A stretch of DNA of 64,000 nt, taken from assembly GCA_963787895.1 (NCBI GenBank), contig CAWBEX010000007.1:372001-436000 (forward strand), in the 5' to 3' direction. This document shows positions 1 through 9,111 of the stretch, piece after piece. Numbering within the stretch: the first letter of the stretch is position 1; each line of letters opens with the position of its first letter. The notes beneath the pieces were generated by a model, which was not told the origin of the DNA, did not search any database, and saw nothing but the letters and a program-made list of their open reading frames with translations. This DNA is from Anderseniella sp963787895. GTDB taxonomy: Bacteria; Pseudomonadota; Alphaproteobacteria; Rhizobiales; Aestuariivirgaceae. The position numbers and the translations under genes were made by a program.

Positions 1-387
1 TGCACAACCTGACCTGCTGGCACCCATGTGGCAGCTTTCGCGGCGAATGGGGAACCAATTTTCGACCTGATTCGGCCAGATTTGGGCTCCGATGTGTGGT
101 GCGCGCTAGTTTGGCGGACATGATCACCGTAGTTATCAGCATGAGAAATGATTCACCTGTTGATATGTCGCGCCACTGCAGCTTCCGCAAAAGAAGTTGG
201 TTATCAAAAGGTTAACGCAGGGGAGGTTCAACCACGAGTTGGTCGAGTACTCAAACAGTCAACCGCTTTTGTGAATATCCGCATTTCTTCGCCTGAACTG
301 GCTGTACAAATCAGGTCTCGTTGATCATCATTTGGCCCAAGGCAGCACAATGCGGCGGCGTTTGCGTTAGAGGTGAGGAGTTGTTTT
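1..387. other. Leading non-coding region
   Basis: I find no convincing gene in the first 387 bases. The short reading frames here lack ribosome sites and recognisable protein features. The part next to the cold-shock gene could be its 5' leader, since such genes often have long leaders, but I see no conserved cold-box sequence. Confidence 0.5.
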
Positions 388-1014
388 ATGGCTGGTGAAG
401 ACGAGCCGGTAGGGGGCGAGGCGCTCAAAGCTGGCAATGGATCTCCCGGGACGGGGCAACAACGTCATGTCTCGATTTCAGAACTGGAATCGAATGTAGA
501 GATTTTTGAGATCTCGGGCTTTGTAAAGTGGTTCGATGTAGCTCGTGGCTACGGGTTCATTATTCCTGACAATGGAATTCCAGATGTCCTGCTGCATCTG
601 AGTTGTCTGAAGCGTGACGGCTTTGATGCACCGCTTGAGGGCACACGCGTTGTTTGCGAGGCGGTGCAGCGTCAAAAGGGTATCCAGTGCTTGCGTGTGC
701 TTGATGTCGACAACTCAACCGCAATCCATCCTGTGGAGCGTCCGGCTCGCACCCATCATCAGGTTGAAGCATCGCAGGAATGGAAGCGGGTCAGGGTCAA
801 ATGGTTCAACCGCACTCGCGGGTTTGGTTTCGCCTCTGAAGGTGAAGGCCACCCGGACATTTTCATTCACATGGAAGTTTTGCGCAAAACGGCGATTTCC
901 GAGATCGAACCGGATCAGGTGATATACGTGCGTTTTGGCGACGGCGCGAAAGGCAAGATGGCCGCAGAGGTCAGGTTGTCACTGGATGACGGCAAATTGC
1001 CGGGTACAAATTGA
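388..1014 (+). CDS. Double cold-shock-domain protein
   Basis: Predicted 208-residue cytoplasmic nucleic-acid-binding protein with two cold-shock domains in tandem. The first (about residues 40-115) has the RNP1-like motif KWFDVARGYGFI; the second (about 130-205) has KWFNRTRGFGFA followed by DIFIHMEVL, the RNP2-like strand. Single-domain Csp proteins are about 70 residues, so this is the duplicated form common in alphaproteobacteria. Such proteins bind single-stranded RNA or DNA and act as RNA chaperones. The ATG at 388 was preferred over the GTG at 373 because GAGGAG lies 7 bases upstream of it. The stop overlaps the TTG start of the next gene (TTGA), which suggests translational coupling to the DUF192 protein. 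Confidence 0.9.
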   Translation: MAGEDEPVGGEALKAGNGSPGTGQQRHVSISELESNVEIFEISGFVKWFDVARGYGFIIPDNGIPDVLLHLSCLKRDGFDAPLEGTRVVCEAVQRQKGIQCLRVLDVDNSTAIHPVERPARTHHQVEASQEWKRVRVKWFNRTRGFGFASEGEGHPDIFIHMEVLRKTAISEIEPDQVIYVRFGDGAKGKMAAEVRLSLDDGKLPGTN

Positions 1015-1517
1015 CTTCGCCCCTGACACGTTATCTGACGCTTGCTGCGCGGGCCGCGTTCCTGATCGTCAGCATAGGACCACTGCTGGTTGCCTTGATG
1101 GTGATCGCGCAGGCATCAGAAGCACCCAACCGGCTTCCTTCCGAACAGGTGATCGTTTCGACCGGAGCTGCTGAAGTGGCCTTTTCAACAGAGCTGGCGA
1201 CGAATGACGAAGACAGATCCATCGGTTTGATGCACCGGCGCTCTCTTGGCGAGCGTGAAGCCATGCTGTTCTACTGGCAAGAGCAGTCGCCGGTTTCAAT
1301 GTGGATGCGCAATACCTTTATCCCGCTCGACATGCTGTTTGTTGATCGGGACGGGACGGTTGTGCATGTAGCAGCCAACACGGTGCCGCAGTCTTTGGAG
1401 ATCATTTCAGCAGGCCGCCCTGTATCGGCGGTGATGGAGATCAACGCTGGCATTGCAGCCAGATTCAACATTGTGCCTGGCTCCCGGCTCATCCATCGAT
1501 TTTTTAGTCGCTCCTAG
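1011..1517 (+). CDS. DUF192 family exported protein
   Basis: A 168-residue protein. Residues 1-35 form a hydrophobic signal or anchor segment, followed by the DUF192 fold. Recognisable family motifs are GLMHRRSLGEREAMLF, the MWMRNTFIPLDMLFVD core and the late VMEINAGIAARFNI stretch. The family is widespread and secreted or periplasmic; its biochemical function is not established. The start is TTG at 1011, overlapping the previous stop by four bases. The order double cold-shock protein, DUF192, tRNA-Pro, NDUFS4-like protein is, to my knowledge, a recurring alphaproteobacterial arrangement. Confidence 0.85.
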   Translation: MTSPLTRYLTLAARAAFLIVSIGPLLVALMVIAQASEAPNRLPSEQVIVSTGAAEVAFSTELATNDEDRSIGLMHRRSLGEREAMLFYWQEQSPVSMWMRNTFIPLDMLFVDRDGTVVHVAANTVPQSLEIISAGRPVSAVMEINAGIAARFNIVPGSRLIHRFFSRS

Positions 1518-1601
1518 CCGTTTTAAGTTCTTGCCGAAGTGGGGAGTTTTCCTGTAACCACTGCTGCACCAGTCAATAGTGGATTGCCGGAAAACGGAAT
1601 T

Positions 1602-1678
<77 letters not shown>

Positions 1679-1730
1679 CCGGCCACTTTCTGGCGATGGA
1701 ACGGGATACTCGCCAATCGGGGCTATACAC

Positions 1731-2036
1731 ATGCCGGCACGTATATATCAGCCAAGCCGCAATGCCATGCAGTCAGGCAAGGCAAAGTCGAATGACTGGG
1801 TGCTGGAATTTGAGGCAGAAGCCCCGCGTGAGACAGACCCGCTGATGGGCTGGACCTCGTCCGGCGACATGAAGCAGCAACTCAAGCTCAAGTTCGCCAG
1901 CCGTGAAGAAGCGGAAAGCTATGCAAACCGCAAAGGGCTGGCATATCAGGTTATTGAGCCCAAGAAGCCATCGGCAAAGGCAAAGTCTTATGCCGACAAC
2001 TTTCGCTGGGGCCGCTCTGACAACTGGACACACTAG
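1731..2036 (+). CDS. NDUFS4-like complex I accessory subunit
   Basis: A 101-residue protein of the ETC complex I conserved-region family, the bacterial relative of the 18-kDa NDUFS4 subunit of NADH dehydrogenase. Family features are the opening MPARIYQPSRNAMQSGKA, the WVLEFE strand, the PLMGWTSSGD motif, the EEAESYANRKGLAYQV segment and the C-terminal SYADNFRWGR. The family is expected at the peripheral arm of respiratory complex I and is found in alphaproteobacteria and mitochondria. The start at 1731 gives the normal family N-terminus; upstream codons in the same frame run through the tRNA and are not protein. Confidence 0.92.
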   Translation: MPARIYQPSRNAMQSGKAKSNDWVLEFEAEAPRETDPLMGWTSSGDMKQQLKLKFASREEAESYANRKGLAYQVIEPKKPSAKAKSYADNFRWGRSDNWTH

Positions 2037-2148
2037 CGAGTGCAAGCCGTTTGTCGTGACCTGGTGAGGTTTCGCTACAGTAAAAATCATCTTTGCAGTT
2101 GAAGCTCTGCGCGCGTTGCGGCAAACAGGGTCTGTTGCGCTGACGCAT

Positions 2149-2225
2149 GGTCCCGTAGCTCAGCTGGATAGAGCACTCGCCTTCTAAGCGAATGGTCGCA
2201 GGTTCGAATCCTGCCGGGACCACCA
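2149..2225 (+). tRNA. tRNA-Arg (anticodon TCT)
   Basis: A 77-base tRNA. Acceptor GGTCCCG (2149-2155) pairs with CGGGACC (2215-2221), discriminator A, encoded CCA at 2223-2225. The anticodon loop CTTCTAA holds TCT. The closing pair of the anticodon stem appears as a C-A mismatch. The T arm is GCAGG-TTCGAAT-CCTGC. A truncated gene lies directly against its 3' end. Confidence 0.95.
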
Positions 2226-2553
2226 CACTCAGCGCAAAGTGGTTCAGGAAACCATACGAAACCAGTTGCAATGTCTCGACTTCATTGAGTTCGAACTTCC
2301 ACACTTCGTCATTGTGTTGATTGGCTGCCTGAAAAATCCGCTCATAGATCCACTTTGTATCGTCGTTTCGCGGGACAAAGGTCACTTTGCAATTGCGCTG
2401 AAAGAGGGCTTGAAGCCGTGATGTTCCAGGTTGCGCCCTTGCCTGGGGCAGGCTGCTTGCAAGTTCCCGGATTCTGGCGCACTCGTCGGCTGTGAACAAT
2501 TGGCAGCAGATCACGTCTGAATGCCTGGAAAGCAGGGTGTCTGGTTTGGTCAT
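2226..2553 (-). pseudogene. Truncated 2OG-Fe(II) oxygenase remnant
   Basis: The reading frame starts normally at the ATG complementary to 2553, preceded by AAAGG, and begins MTKPDTLLSRHSD. It then resembles the N-terminal half of a 2-oxoglutarate/Fe(II) dioxygenase: LFTADECARIREL, a TKWIYERIFQAANQ helix and a WKFELNEVETLQLVSYG strand. Similarity stops near 2251, just before the HxD metal-binding motif should appear, and the frame then enters the antisense of tRNA-Arg. All iron and 2-oxoglutarate ligands are therefore missing. The family assignment rests on the general pattern only. The break within about 25 bases of a tRNA 3' end suggests deletion or excision of an element that used the tRNA as attachment site. 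Confidence 0.6.
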
Positions 2554-2764
2554 GCGATGCCTTTCATGCTGTTCGATGGCATCAACTGTTCCGCTTGTAT
2601 GGCAAATAGTGAAGCACGCCAACGCCGAGCAAAGTTTGCCAGACCGCTGTTGTCTGAAAAACGGTCAATGATTGCACAATCAATGTACTTGGCATGTGTC
2701 TGTGTTTCAGCTTATCGTCCAATGGTCATCTCTTGAAAGGCACATTTTCGAAGGCCGTTGCGGG

Positions 2765-3895
2765 ATGAACAATCAGGGTGAGGGTGGCGCATTGCCGGCA
2801 AAATTGAACAGTGAAGCAGCGGTAACTACAAGACAGGTTACCAAGATTTTCGGTTCTGGTTCCGACCAGGTCGTGGCACTTGATGATGTGTCACTGGACA
2901 TATTCCGAAACGAGTTTTTCACGCTGCTCGGCCCTTCAGGGTGTGGCAAGACCACGCTGTTGAGATTGATTGCCGGTTTTGATCACCCCACCAAGGGGCG
3001 CATAGATCTTGAAGGACAGGACATCTCCTACCTTCCCCCTTACAAGCGCCCGGTCAACACCGTTTTCCAGTCCTATGCACTCTTTCCGCACATGACCGTT
3101 GCCGAGAATATCGGCTTTGGACTGAAAATGCAGGGCAAGCCGCAGGCTGAGATCGACGGTGTCGTGAATGACATGCTGAAGCTGGTCAAAATGGAAGCCA
3201 TGCGCGACCGATCAACGTCAGCGATTTCGGGTGGCCAGCAGCAGCGTGTTGCGCTGGCGCGTGCTCTGGCGCCAAAGCCCAAGCTGCTGCTCTTGGACGA
3301 ACCGCTTTCAGCACTCGATCTTAAACTGCGCAAGGAAATGCAGATCGAATTGAAGCGACTGCAGCACGATACTGGCATCACGTTCGTTTTTGTCACCCAT
3401 GATCAGGAAGAAGCGCTGACCATGTCCGACCGCATTGCGGTTATGAGCGCCGGCAAGGTGCTGCAGGTCGGCTCTCCGCGCGACATCTACGACCGGCCGG
3501 CGCGGCGTTTCGTTGCCGACTTCATAGGGGAGACAAACTTCCTCAAGGCTGAACTTGTATCAATGAAAGGAACAACAGCCTCAATCAAGCTGGCGTCTGG
3601 CAAGACAATTGATGCGTCACTGCCGGAAGGCGAATTTACCAAGGGGCCAGTCACAGCAGTTGTTCGCCCCGAACACGCCAACCTGTCGAAACCGGCAGCT
3701 TCATCGGTGCTGCAGGGTGTACTCGACAACGTGGTTTATTTCGGCACAGACACCCACTATCACGTGGCGCTCGACAACGGCGGAGATTTCATCGTCCGGC
3801 TGCAGAACGCGCGTGGCCAACTGGGAGCCTTCAAGACCGGCGACAAGGTTGGCATCTCGCTGGACAATGGCGCCGCTCAGGTGTTGAGGGACTGA
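2765..3895 (+). CDS. potA: Polyamine-type ABC transporter ATPase (PotA-like)
   Basis: A 376-residue ATP-hydrolysing subunit that would energise uptake through the two permeases encoded next. It has Walker A GPSGCGKTT, the Q-loop in NTVFQSYALFPHMTV, signature SGGQQQRVALARAL, Walker B LLLLDEPLSALD, the switch His in FVTHDQEEA, and a C-terminal TOBE-type domain from about residue 280. The length matches PotA. The ATG at 2765 gives a normal N-terminus; no strong ribosome site is visible. The stop overlaps the next start (TGATG at 3893-3897), so the four genes to 6724 form one operon. The substrate is inferred as putrescine, spermidine or a related amine. Confidence 0.9.
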   Translation: MNNQGEGGALPAKLNSEAAVTTRQVTKIFGSGSDQVVALDDVSLDIFRNEFFTLLGPSGCGKTTLLRLIAGFDHPTKGRIDLEGQDISYLPPYKRPVNTVFQSYALFPHMTVAENIGFGLKMQGKPQAEIDGVVNDMLKLVKMEAMRDRSTSAISGGQQQRVALARALAPKPKLLLLDEPLSALDLKLRKEMQIELKRLQHDTGITFVFVTHDQEEALTMSDRIAVMSAGKVLQVGSPRDIYDRPARRFVADFIGETNFLKAELVSMKGTTASIKLASGKTIDASLPEGEFTKGPVTAVVRPEHANLSKPAASSVLQGVLDNVVYFGTDTHYHVALDNGGDFIVRLQNARGQLGAFKTGDKVGISLDNGAAQVLRD

Positions 3896-4809
3896 TGTCA
3901 AACGCTGCAGAGCAGGCAAACAAGACGGATGTTCGCAACAAGTGGTTGCTGGCCAGTCCTGCCTTGGTCATCATCTTCTTTGCCGCACTGGGACCGCTGC
4001 TGATCATGCTGGTTTATTCGCTCTTGCAAAAGGGCGCTTATGGCGGGGTGATCTGGAATTTGTCTGCCGACGGCTGGTTCAATGTCTTTTTCAATCGGGA
4101 TATCTTTGATGACACGTTAGGTTTTGCTGATGCGCACCTGCTGATCTTCTGGCGCTCGATCAAGCTGTCACTGATGACCACATTGCTGACCCTGGCGATT
4201 GGATTTCCAACCGCCTACTTCATCGCCACACAACCAGCCAAGTGGCGCGCAGTCTGGCTGTTCCTGGTGACCATTCCGTTCTGGACCAACTTGCTCATCC
4301 GCACATTTGCGATCATGGAAGTGATCCGCAATGAAGGCGTGGTGAACTCAGCGCTTTTGAAAGTGGGTGTTATAGATTCACCCATCCAGATGCTGTTCAC
4401 CGATTTTGCCATCCTGCTGGGTATGGCCTACGTGTATCTGCCGCTTATGGTACTGCCGCTCTACGCAGCGATGGAGCGGCTGGACTTCCGCCTCGTTGAA
4501 GCAGGTTATGATCTGTATGCCACGCGCTGGCAGGTGCTGCGCAAGATCATAATTCCACTGGTGAAGCCGGGCATCATTGCCGGATCAATTCTGGTGTTCG
4601 TGCCATCTCTTGGTGCGTACGTGACGCCACGCGTGCTCGGCGGCGGGCGCAACATGATGCTTGGCAACCTGATAGAGCTGCAATTCGGACAGGGCCGCAA
4701 CTGGCCGCTCGGTGCTGCGCTTTCCATCACGCTGCTGGTGGTAGTCATGGTGGCTCTGCTGTTCTATGTGCGCAATGCATCAAAGGGCGGAGTGCAGTCA
4801 CATGGCTGA
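3895..4809 (+). CDS. potB: Polyamine-type ABC permease (PotB-like)
   Basis: A 304-residue inner-membrane permease with about six transmembrane segments. The binding-protein-dependent transport motif (EAA loop) is visible as EAGYDLYATRWQVLRKIIIPL followed by the GIIAGSILVFVPSLGAYV helix. The subfamily hallmark is the phrase SLGAYVTPRVLGGG, typical of PotB/PotH proteins. It should pair with the following permease to form the translocation pore for PotA. The start overlaps the potA stop, and the stop overlaps the potC start by eight bases. Confidence 0.9.
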   Translation: MSNAAEQANKTDVRNKWLLASPALVIIFFAALGPLLIMLVYSLLQKGAYGGVIWNLSADGWFNVFFNRDIFDDTLGFADAHLLIFWRSIKLSLMTTLLTLAIGFPTAYFIATQPAKWRAVWLFLVTIPFWTNLLIRTFAIMEVIRNEGVVNSALLKVGVIDSPIQMLFTDFAILLGMAYVYLPLMVLPLYAAMERLDFRLVEAGYDLYATRWQVLRKIIIPLVKPGIIAGSILVFVPSLGAYVTPRVLGGGRNMMLGNLIELQFGQGRNWPLGAALSITLLVVVMVALLFYVRNASKGGVQSHG

Positions 4810-5644
4810 TGCAACAACCGCCCGTCGCCCGTTCTCAATCAGACGCCAGACCGGCTTTGGGTTCATTGCGGCATGCTGCTTCGTCATGCTGTACGCCCCG
4901 ATCCTGATACTCGTTCTGTATTCATTTAACGCAGGCACATCCATTGCCATTTGGGAGGGCTTCTCCTGGCGCTGGTATGAAGCTGCCTGGAAGAATGAGC
5001 GGGTAATTGATGCGTCTGTGACCTCCATCAAGATTGCCGTGTCTGCTGCTTTCATCGCAACGATAGCGGCTACGCTGGCGGCGCTGGCTACCACGCGTAC
5101 CAAACCGTACAGGGGCATGACGGCCATCTACGCCGCAATAAACCAACCCCTGATGGTGCCGGAAATCGTGACTGCAGTGGCATTGTTGATCTTTTTTGCC
5201 ATCATCAAGGTCAACCTTAACAAGTACTTCGGTATCGACTATCAGGGCCTCGGTTACCTGATCATAGCCCACACCGCTTTCTGCATACCCTTTGCATATC
5301 TGCCGATCCGTGCAAGACTTGAGAACATGGACTTGTCGCTTGAGCGCGCAGCTGCTGACCTGTACGCAAACCCTTGGCAGACGTTCCGCCATGTGACCTT
5401 GCCCATCATGCTGCCTGGCATTATGGCCGGTGCCATGCTGGCATTCGTGATTTCACTGGATGATGTGGTGATAACCGAGTTCGTCAAGTCGGGTGGACAA
5501 GATACCCTTCCAACGTACATGCTGGGCCAGCTGAGGCGCATAATCACGCCCGAGATCAACGCGATTTCGACTGTGTTTCTGGCGATTTCGGTGGCGGTAG
5601 TAACGGTGTTCTTCGTGTTGAACCGCAAGGGTGGCAAGAATTGA
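4802..5644 (+). CDS. potC: Polyamine-type ABC permease (PotC-like)
   Basis: A 280-residue second permease of the importer. It has a hydrophobic N-terminal helix (AACCFVMLYAPILILVLYS), the EAA-type loop AAADLYANPWQTFRHVTLP, and SLDDVVITEFVKSGG, a characteristic PotC/PotI motif. The ATG at 4802 overlaps the end of potB and starts MADATTARRPFS; a start further upstream would lengthen the overlap without adding family sequence. The binding-protein gene follows after 39 bases. Confidence 0.9.
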   Translation: MADATTARRPFSIRRQTGFGFIAACCFVMLYAPILILVLYSFNAGTSIAIWEGFSWRWYEAAWKNERVIDASVTSIKIAVSAAFIATIAATLAALATTRTKPYRGMTAIYAAINQPLMVPEIVTAVALLIFFAIIKVNLNKYFGIDYQGLGYLIIAHTAFCIPFAYLPIRARLENMDLSLERAAADLYANPWQTFRHVTLPIMLPGIMAGAMLAFVISLDDVVITEFVKSGGQDTLPTYMLGQLRRIITPEINAISTVFLAISVAVVTVFFVLNRKGGKN

Positions 5645-5683
5645 AATAGAGTGAGTATCAATCAAAAAAAGGAGAAACGGGAG

Positions 5684-6724
5684 ATGAAGTACAAGTTGAC
5701 TACAGGACTGGCAGTTGCTGCCATGGCAATCGGATTCACCACGACAGGCGCAATAGCCGCGGGTGAACTGAACATCTACAACTGGGGCAATTACACCAAT
5801 CCCAAACTGGTCGAGAAGTTCGAAAAGGAATTCGACGTCAAGGTGACCATCACCGATTACGATTCGAATGATACTGCGCTGGCCAAGGTTCGTGCCGGCG
5901 GCCACGGCTTCGATATCGTGGTGCCATCAGCCACCTATAATCAGATCTGGATTAGCGAAGGCCTGCTGATGGAGACCGATCCGTCCGCTATGGAAAACTT
6001 CAAGCACGTTGCTGAGCGTTGGAAAAATCCCGACTTCGACCCCGGCCGCAAGTACACAGTGCCATGGCAGTGGGGCACCGTGGGCATGACCGTGAACACC
6101 TCCGTCTACAAGGGTGATCCGAACACCTCTGCCATAGTGTTTGATCCGCCTGCCGAGTTGGTCGGCAAGATCAACGTCGTGCCGGAAATGAACGACGTGA
6201 TGAGCCTCGCCATCAAGTACCTGGGCGGTGAGCCGTGCACCACCGACAAGGAATTGCTCAAGAAGGTGCGTGACAAGCTGGTCGAGGCAAAGCCGAAGTG
6301 GCTGTCGCTCGACTACGGCACTGTTGAGAAGTACGCCAAAGGTGACATTTCTGCCGGTCTGTACTGGAACGGTGCTTCATTCCGCGCGCGCCTGCAGAAC
6401 AAGGACATCGTCTACGGTTATCCCAAGGAAGGTTATCCGATCTGGGCCGACAACGTTGCCGTGCTGAAGGATGCCAAAAACGTCGACAATGCCAAGTCGT
6501 TCCAGAATTTCGTCATGGCACCTGAAAACGCTGCACTGATATCCGAGTTCGCCCGCTATGCCAACGGCATCGAGGGGTCAGAAGCGTTCATGCCTGAAGA
6601 CATGAAGACCGCGCCGGAAGTGAATACTCCAGCCGAATTCCAGTCCGCAGGCTTTGTCGCCAAGACCTGCCCGCCGGAAGCAACTGAACTGTACACCGCT
6701 ATCTGGACCGAGTTGACCAAGTAA
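5684..6724 (+). CDS. potD: Periplasmic polyamine-type binding protein (PotD/PotF-like)
   Basis: A 346-residue solute-binding protein. A Sec signal peptide (MKYKLTTGLAVAAMAIGFTT, cleavage near AIAAGE) precedes the mature start GELNIYNWGNYTNP, which is the standard opening of PotD/PotF proteins. The central VPWQWGTVGMTVN segment and WADNVAVLKDAKN near the C-terminal lobe also fit. The ATG at 5684 is supported by AAGGAG upstream, with GGGAG directly before it. A hairpin terminator follows at 6750. The actual ligand cannot be read from sequence; putrescine, spermidine, an opine-like amine or an amide (given the amidase next door) are all possible. Confidence 0.88.
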   Translation: MKYKLTTGLAVAAMAIGFTTTGAIAAGELNIYNWGNYTNPKLVEKFEKEFDVKVTITDYDSNDTALAKVRAGGHGFDIVVPSATYNQIWISEGLLMETDPSAMENFKHVAERWKNPDFDPGRKYTVPWQWGTVGMTVNTSVYKGDPNTSAIVFDPPAELVGKINVVPEMNDVMSLAIKYLGGEPCTTDKELLKKVRDKLVEAKPKWLSLDYGTVEKYAKGDISAGLYWNGASFRARLQNKDIVYGYPKEGYPIWADNVAVLKDAKNVDNAKSFQNFVMAPENAALISEFARYANGIEGSEAFMPEDMKTAPEVNTPAEFQSAGFVAKTCPPEATELYTAIWTELTK

Positions 6725-6749
6725 GCGGTTTTCATTTCTGCGAATACTG

Positions 6750-6786
6750 CGGCCCGGTGGCGAATTGTCCTCCGGGCCGTCTTTGT
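6750..6786 (+). terminator. Rho-independent-like terminator after potABCD
   Basis: The perfect stem CGGCCCGG (6750-6757) / CCGGGCCG (6772-6779) is followed by a short T-rich stretch TCTTTGT. It sits between the binding protein and the amidase, so it may end or attenuate the transporter transcript. Confidence 0.65.
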
Positions 6787-6809
6787 GTCTGCTCCAGGAG
6801 GCTTGCCAC

Positions 6810-8234
6810 ATGTCTGATACCGAGCTTTGCTATCTGTCCGCCACCGAGGCGTTGAAACGGTTTGCCGATAAGTCATTGTCGCCTGTTGAACTGATGCAGG
6901 CGACCATCGCGCGTGCAGAAGCGGTCGAGCCGAAGATCAATGCCTTTACTTTCAAGCACTACGAAGAAGCACTGGAAGAGGCCAGGGCAGCGGAGGCGCG
7001 CTGGGCTAAGGGAGAGCCAATTGGAGCACTCGACGGGCTGCCTGTGGCGATCAAGGATGAGAGCTCCATCAAGAACAGGCCGACATCGAACGGCTCGCTG
7101 ATCATGAAGGATTTCATCGGCGACCACACGTCGCCCCAGAACCAGCGCATTCTAGACGCTGGCGGCATTGTTCATGCCCGAACGGCCACACCGGAGTTCT
7201 CCTGTGCCGGCTATACGTGGTCGAGATTGTGGGGAGTGACGCGCAACCCGTGGAACCTCAAGAAGACGCCTGGAGGTTCATCTGGTGGCACGGCAGCCTC
7301 GCTGGCGGCTGGTACATCGAGCATAGGCACCGGGTCGGACATCGGCGGCTCGATCCGCATTCCCGCCTCGTGCTGCGGCGTTGTCGGCTACAAGCCGCCC
7401 TACGGCCGCAATCCGGATGATCCTCCCTTCAACCTGGACTTCTATTGCCACACTGGTCCTCTGGCGCGAACCGTGTCCGATGCGGTCTTGTTGCAGAACG
7501 TTATGAGCGGACCACACCCAACGGACATCTCAACACTGAGACCCAAGCTTGAACTACCCACCAGCTACAAACCGATAAAGGGTTGGAAGATCGCGCTGTC
7601 CATGGACCTGGGCTTCTTTGAGGTCAACAAGCACGTACGCAGGAACACGCTGGCTGCAGCGGATGTGTTCCGGTCGCTTGGCGCAGAAGTTCATGAAGTG
7701 AAGCTGGACTGGACGCACGAAGTGCTGGATGCAGGGTTGGCCTATCTGGAGCATCTGTTTGGCGCACACTTGTCCCGGCTGTTGGACGAACACGGCAAGC
7801 AAATGACAACCTATGCACGCGCGTTTGCCAGGAAAGGCAGAAGGTCGAAAGCGACAGACTTCGTGGCAAGCCTCGAGATGGTCAATCGCATGTACGCCAC
7901 CTTGGGCCCATTGCTCGAGGAGTACAACGTGCTGATCTGCCCGACCAACGCACTGGCCGCGGTCAATGCCGATCACGACCAGTCAAGGGACAAGGTCCGG
8001 ATCAACGGCAAAAAGGTGAATCCGATGCTGGGCTGGGCGATGACCACCCCTTTCAACATGCTCTCGCGATGCCCTGTGATCTCAGTGCCGTCGGGCTTTG
8101 CAAAGAACGCCGTCCCAACAGGGTTGCAGATTGTCGGGCGAACTTATTGTGATGCCGATGTGTTCCAGGCGGCAATGGCGTTCGAGAAGGCGTCCGGTCC
8201 ATGGATTTCCAGTGAGGGGCATCCGCTGCAGTGA
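6810..8234 (+). CDS. Amidase signature family hydrolase
   Basis: A 474-residue enzyme of the amidase signature family, which hydrolyses C-N amide bonds with a Ser-cisSer-Lys triad. The triad residues are visible: the lysine in LPVAIKDESS, the first serine region in PGGSSGGTAASLAAG, and the nucleophile region GTGSDIGGSIRIPAS. The length is normal for the family. CAGGAGG lies 8 bases upstream of the ATG at 6810. It follows the polyamine-type importer in the same direction, separated by a hairpin, so it may act on the imported compound or its acylated form. That link is inference, and the specific substrate is unknown. Confidence 0.88.
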   Translation: MSDTELCYLSATEALKRFADKSLSPVELMQATIARAEAVEPKINAFTFKHYEEALEEARAAEARWAKGEPIGALDGLPVAIKDESSIKNRPTSNGSLIMKDFIGDHTSPQNQRILDAGGIVHARTATPEFSCAGYTWSRLWGVTRNPWNLKKTPGGSSGGTAASLAAGTSSIGTGSDIGGSIRIPASCCGVVGYKPPYGRNPDDPPFNLDFYCHTGPLARTVSDAVLLQNVMSGPHPTDISTLRPKLELPTSYKPIKGWKIALSMDLGFFEVNKHVRRNTLAAADVFRSLGAEVHEVKLDWTHEVLDAGLAYLEHLFGAHLSRLLDEHGKQMTTYARAFARKGRRSKATDFVASLEMVNRMYATLGPLLEEYNVLICPTNALAAVNADHDQSRDKVRINGKKVNPMLGWAMTTPFNMLSRCPVISVPSGFAKNAVPTGLQIVGRTYCDADVFQAAMAFEKASGPWISSEGHPLQ

Positions 8235-8250
8235 TACCGCCCCTTCAGGC

Positions 8251-8781
8251 TTACTTCTCCAGAAATTCCCCACATTTTGGCGCGGGGTTGTTGCCCCATG
8301 GCATGATGGGCACAGTCGACGTGGAGTTCTGTGGAGAACCTTCTATGATCCGGTCAGAGTAGACCAGGTAAACAAGTGTATTGCGCTCAGCATCGCATCC
8401 ACGAACGATTTGCATCTTCTTGAAGAAGAGAGAGCGGCGCTGTTGATACATCTCATCGCCTTGTTCGAATTTGCCCTTGAACGAGACAGGACCGACCTGG
8501 CGGCACGCAAGTGAAACCTCTGAACGCTCTTCGGCAAATCCCGCCCATCCCTTCCAGCCGCCGATTTCCGGTATGGTGAAATGGCAAGCAACACCTTCGA
8601 TCAGCGGGTCATCCAGTGCATAAACCGCAAGTTTCGCATTTGGAGACAGCAAACGGAATACGGTGGACTTCTTGAATATCAGATGAGGATCGTCCTCGTC
8701 TGCAGCCGCCGGCATGACAAACACTGATGCCGCAATTGCTGCGCCGAGGGCCACAGATATTGTGGTTTTGAGCAAGTCCAT
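8251..8781 (-). CDS. creA: CreA family periplasmic protein
   Basis: A 176-residue protein with a signal peptide (about residues 1-28, cleavage near PAAADE) and the CreA domain. Diagnostic stretches are YALDDPLIEGVACHFTIPE, SLACRQVGPVSFKGKF, SLFFKKMQIVRGCDAERNTL and VYSDRIIEGSPQNSTSTVPI, which match the CreA family closely. The function of CreA is not known. The ATG complementary to 8779-8781 has GAAGGA eight bases upstream and is preferred over the TTG one codon earlier. It converges with the amidase gene, with 16 bases between the stops. Confidence 0.9.
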   Translation of the reverse strand: MDLLKTTISVALGAAIAASVFVMPAAADEDDPHLIFKKSTVFRLLSPNAKLAVYALDDPLIEGVACHFTIPEIGGWKGWAGFAEERSEVSLACRQVGPVSFKGKFEQGDEMYQQRRSLFFKKMQIVRGCDAERNTLVYLVYSDRIIEGSPQNSTSTVPIMPWGNNPAPKCGEFLEK

Positions 8782-9111
8782 CAATTGGTCCTTCGCTATG
8801 GAAAAATCTTTGTTTCACTTTATCTGGTGTGCGCAGCCAGCTTTGCAAGCCCGGCATGCAAGTTGCCCTTGCGGGATGCAATTTCAGCTTTTTTTCGCTG
8901 AGCAGCTTGACGATAGCACCAATTTAGGCAGGATAAGAAGTTCATTGGCCAGTAGGCTGATGTTCAGGGAGTAACCATTGAAATACTCATGGACGGTAGC
9001 GATTGCTGATCCGAACAAGAACACGCGGCAAGCTGTGAATGCAACGCTGCCCGCCTGTGTAGTCGATTGCAAGAGTAGCTGTCGCATTTTCAAACTCAAA
9101 GGAAAGACAAG
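8782..9111. other. Divergent intergenic region creA / aapJ
   Basis: About 330 bases with no credible gene; it should hold the promoters for creA (leftward) and the aap operon (rightward). A possible sigma-70-like -35 TTGACG lies near 8908 with an A/T-rich GATAAG about 17 bases on, but this is weak. No clear operator or riboswitch was recognised. Confidence 0.4.

Noticed and set aside
1951..2250. Continuation of the oxygenase-like frame through tRNA-Arg
   Set aside because: The apparent protein there is antisense tRNA, giving the familiar PAGFEPATIRLEG false peptide; only the part beyond about 2251 resembles a protein family.
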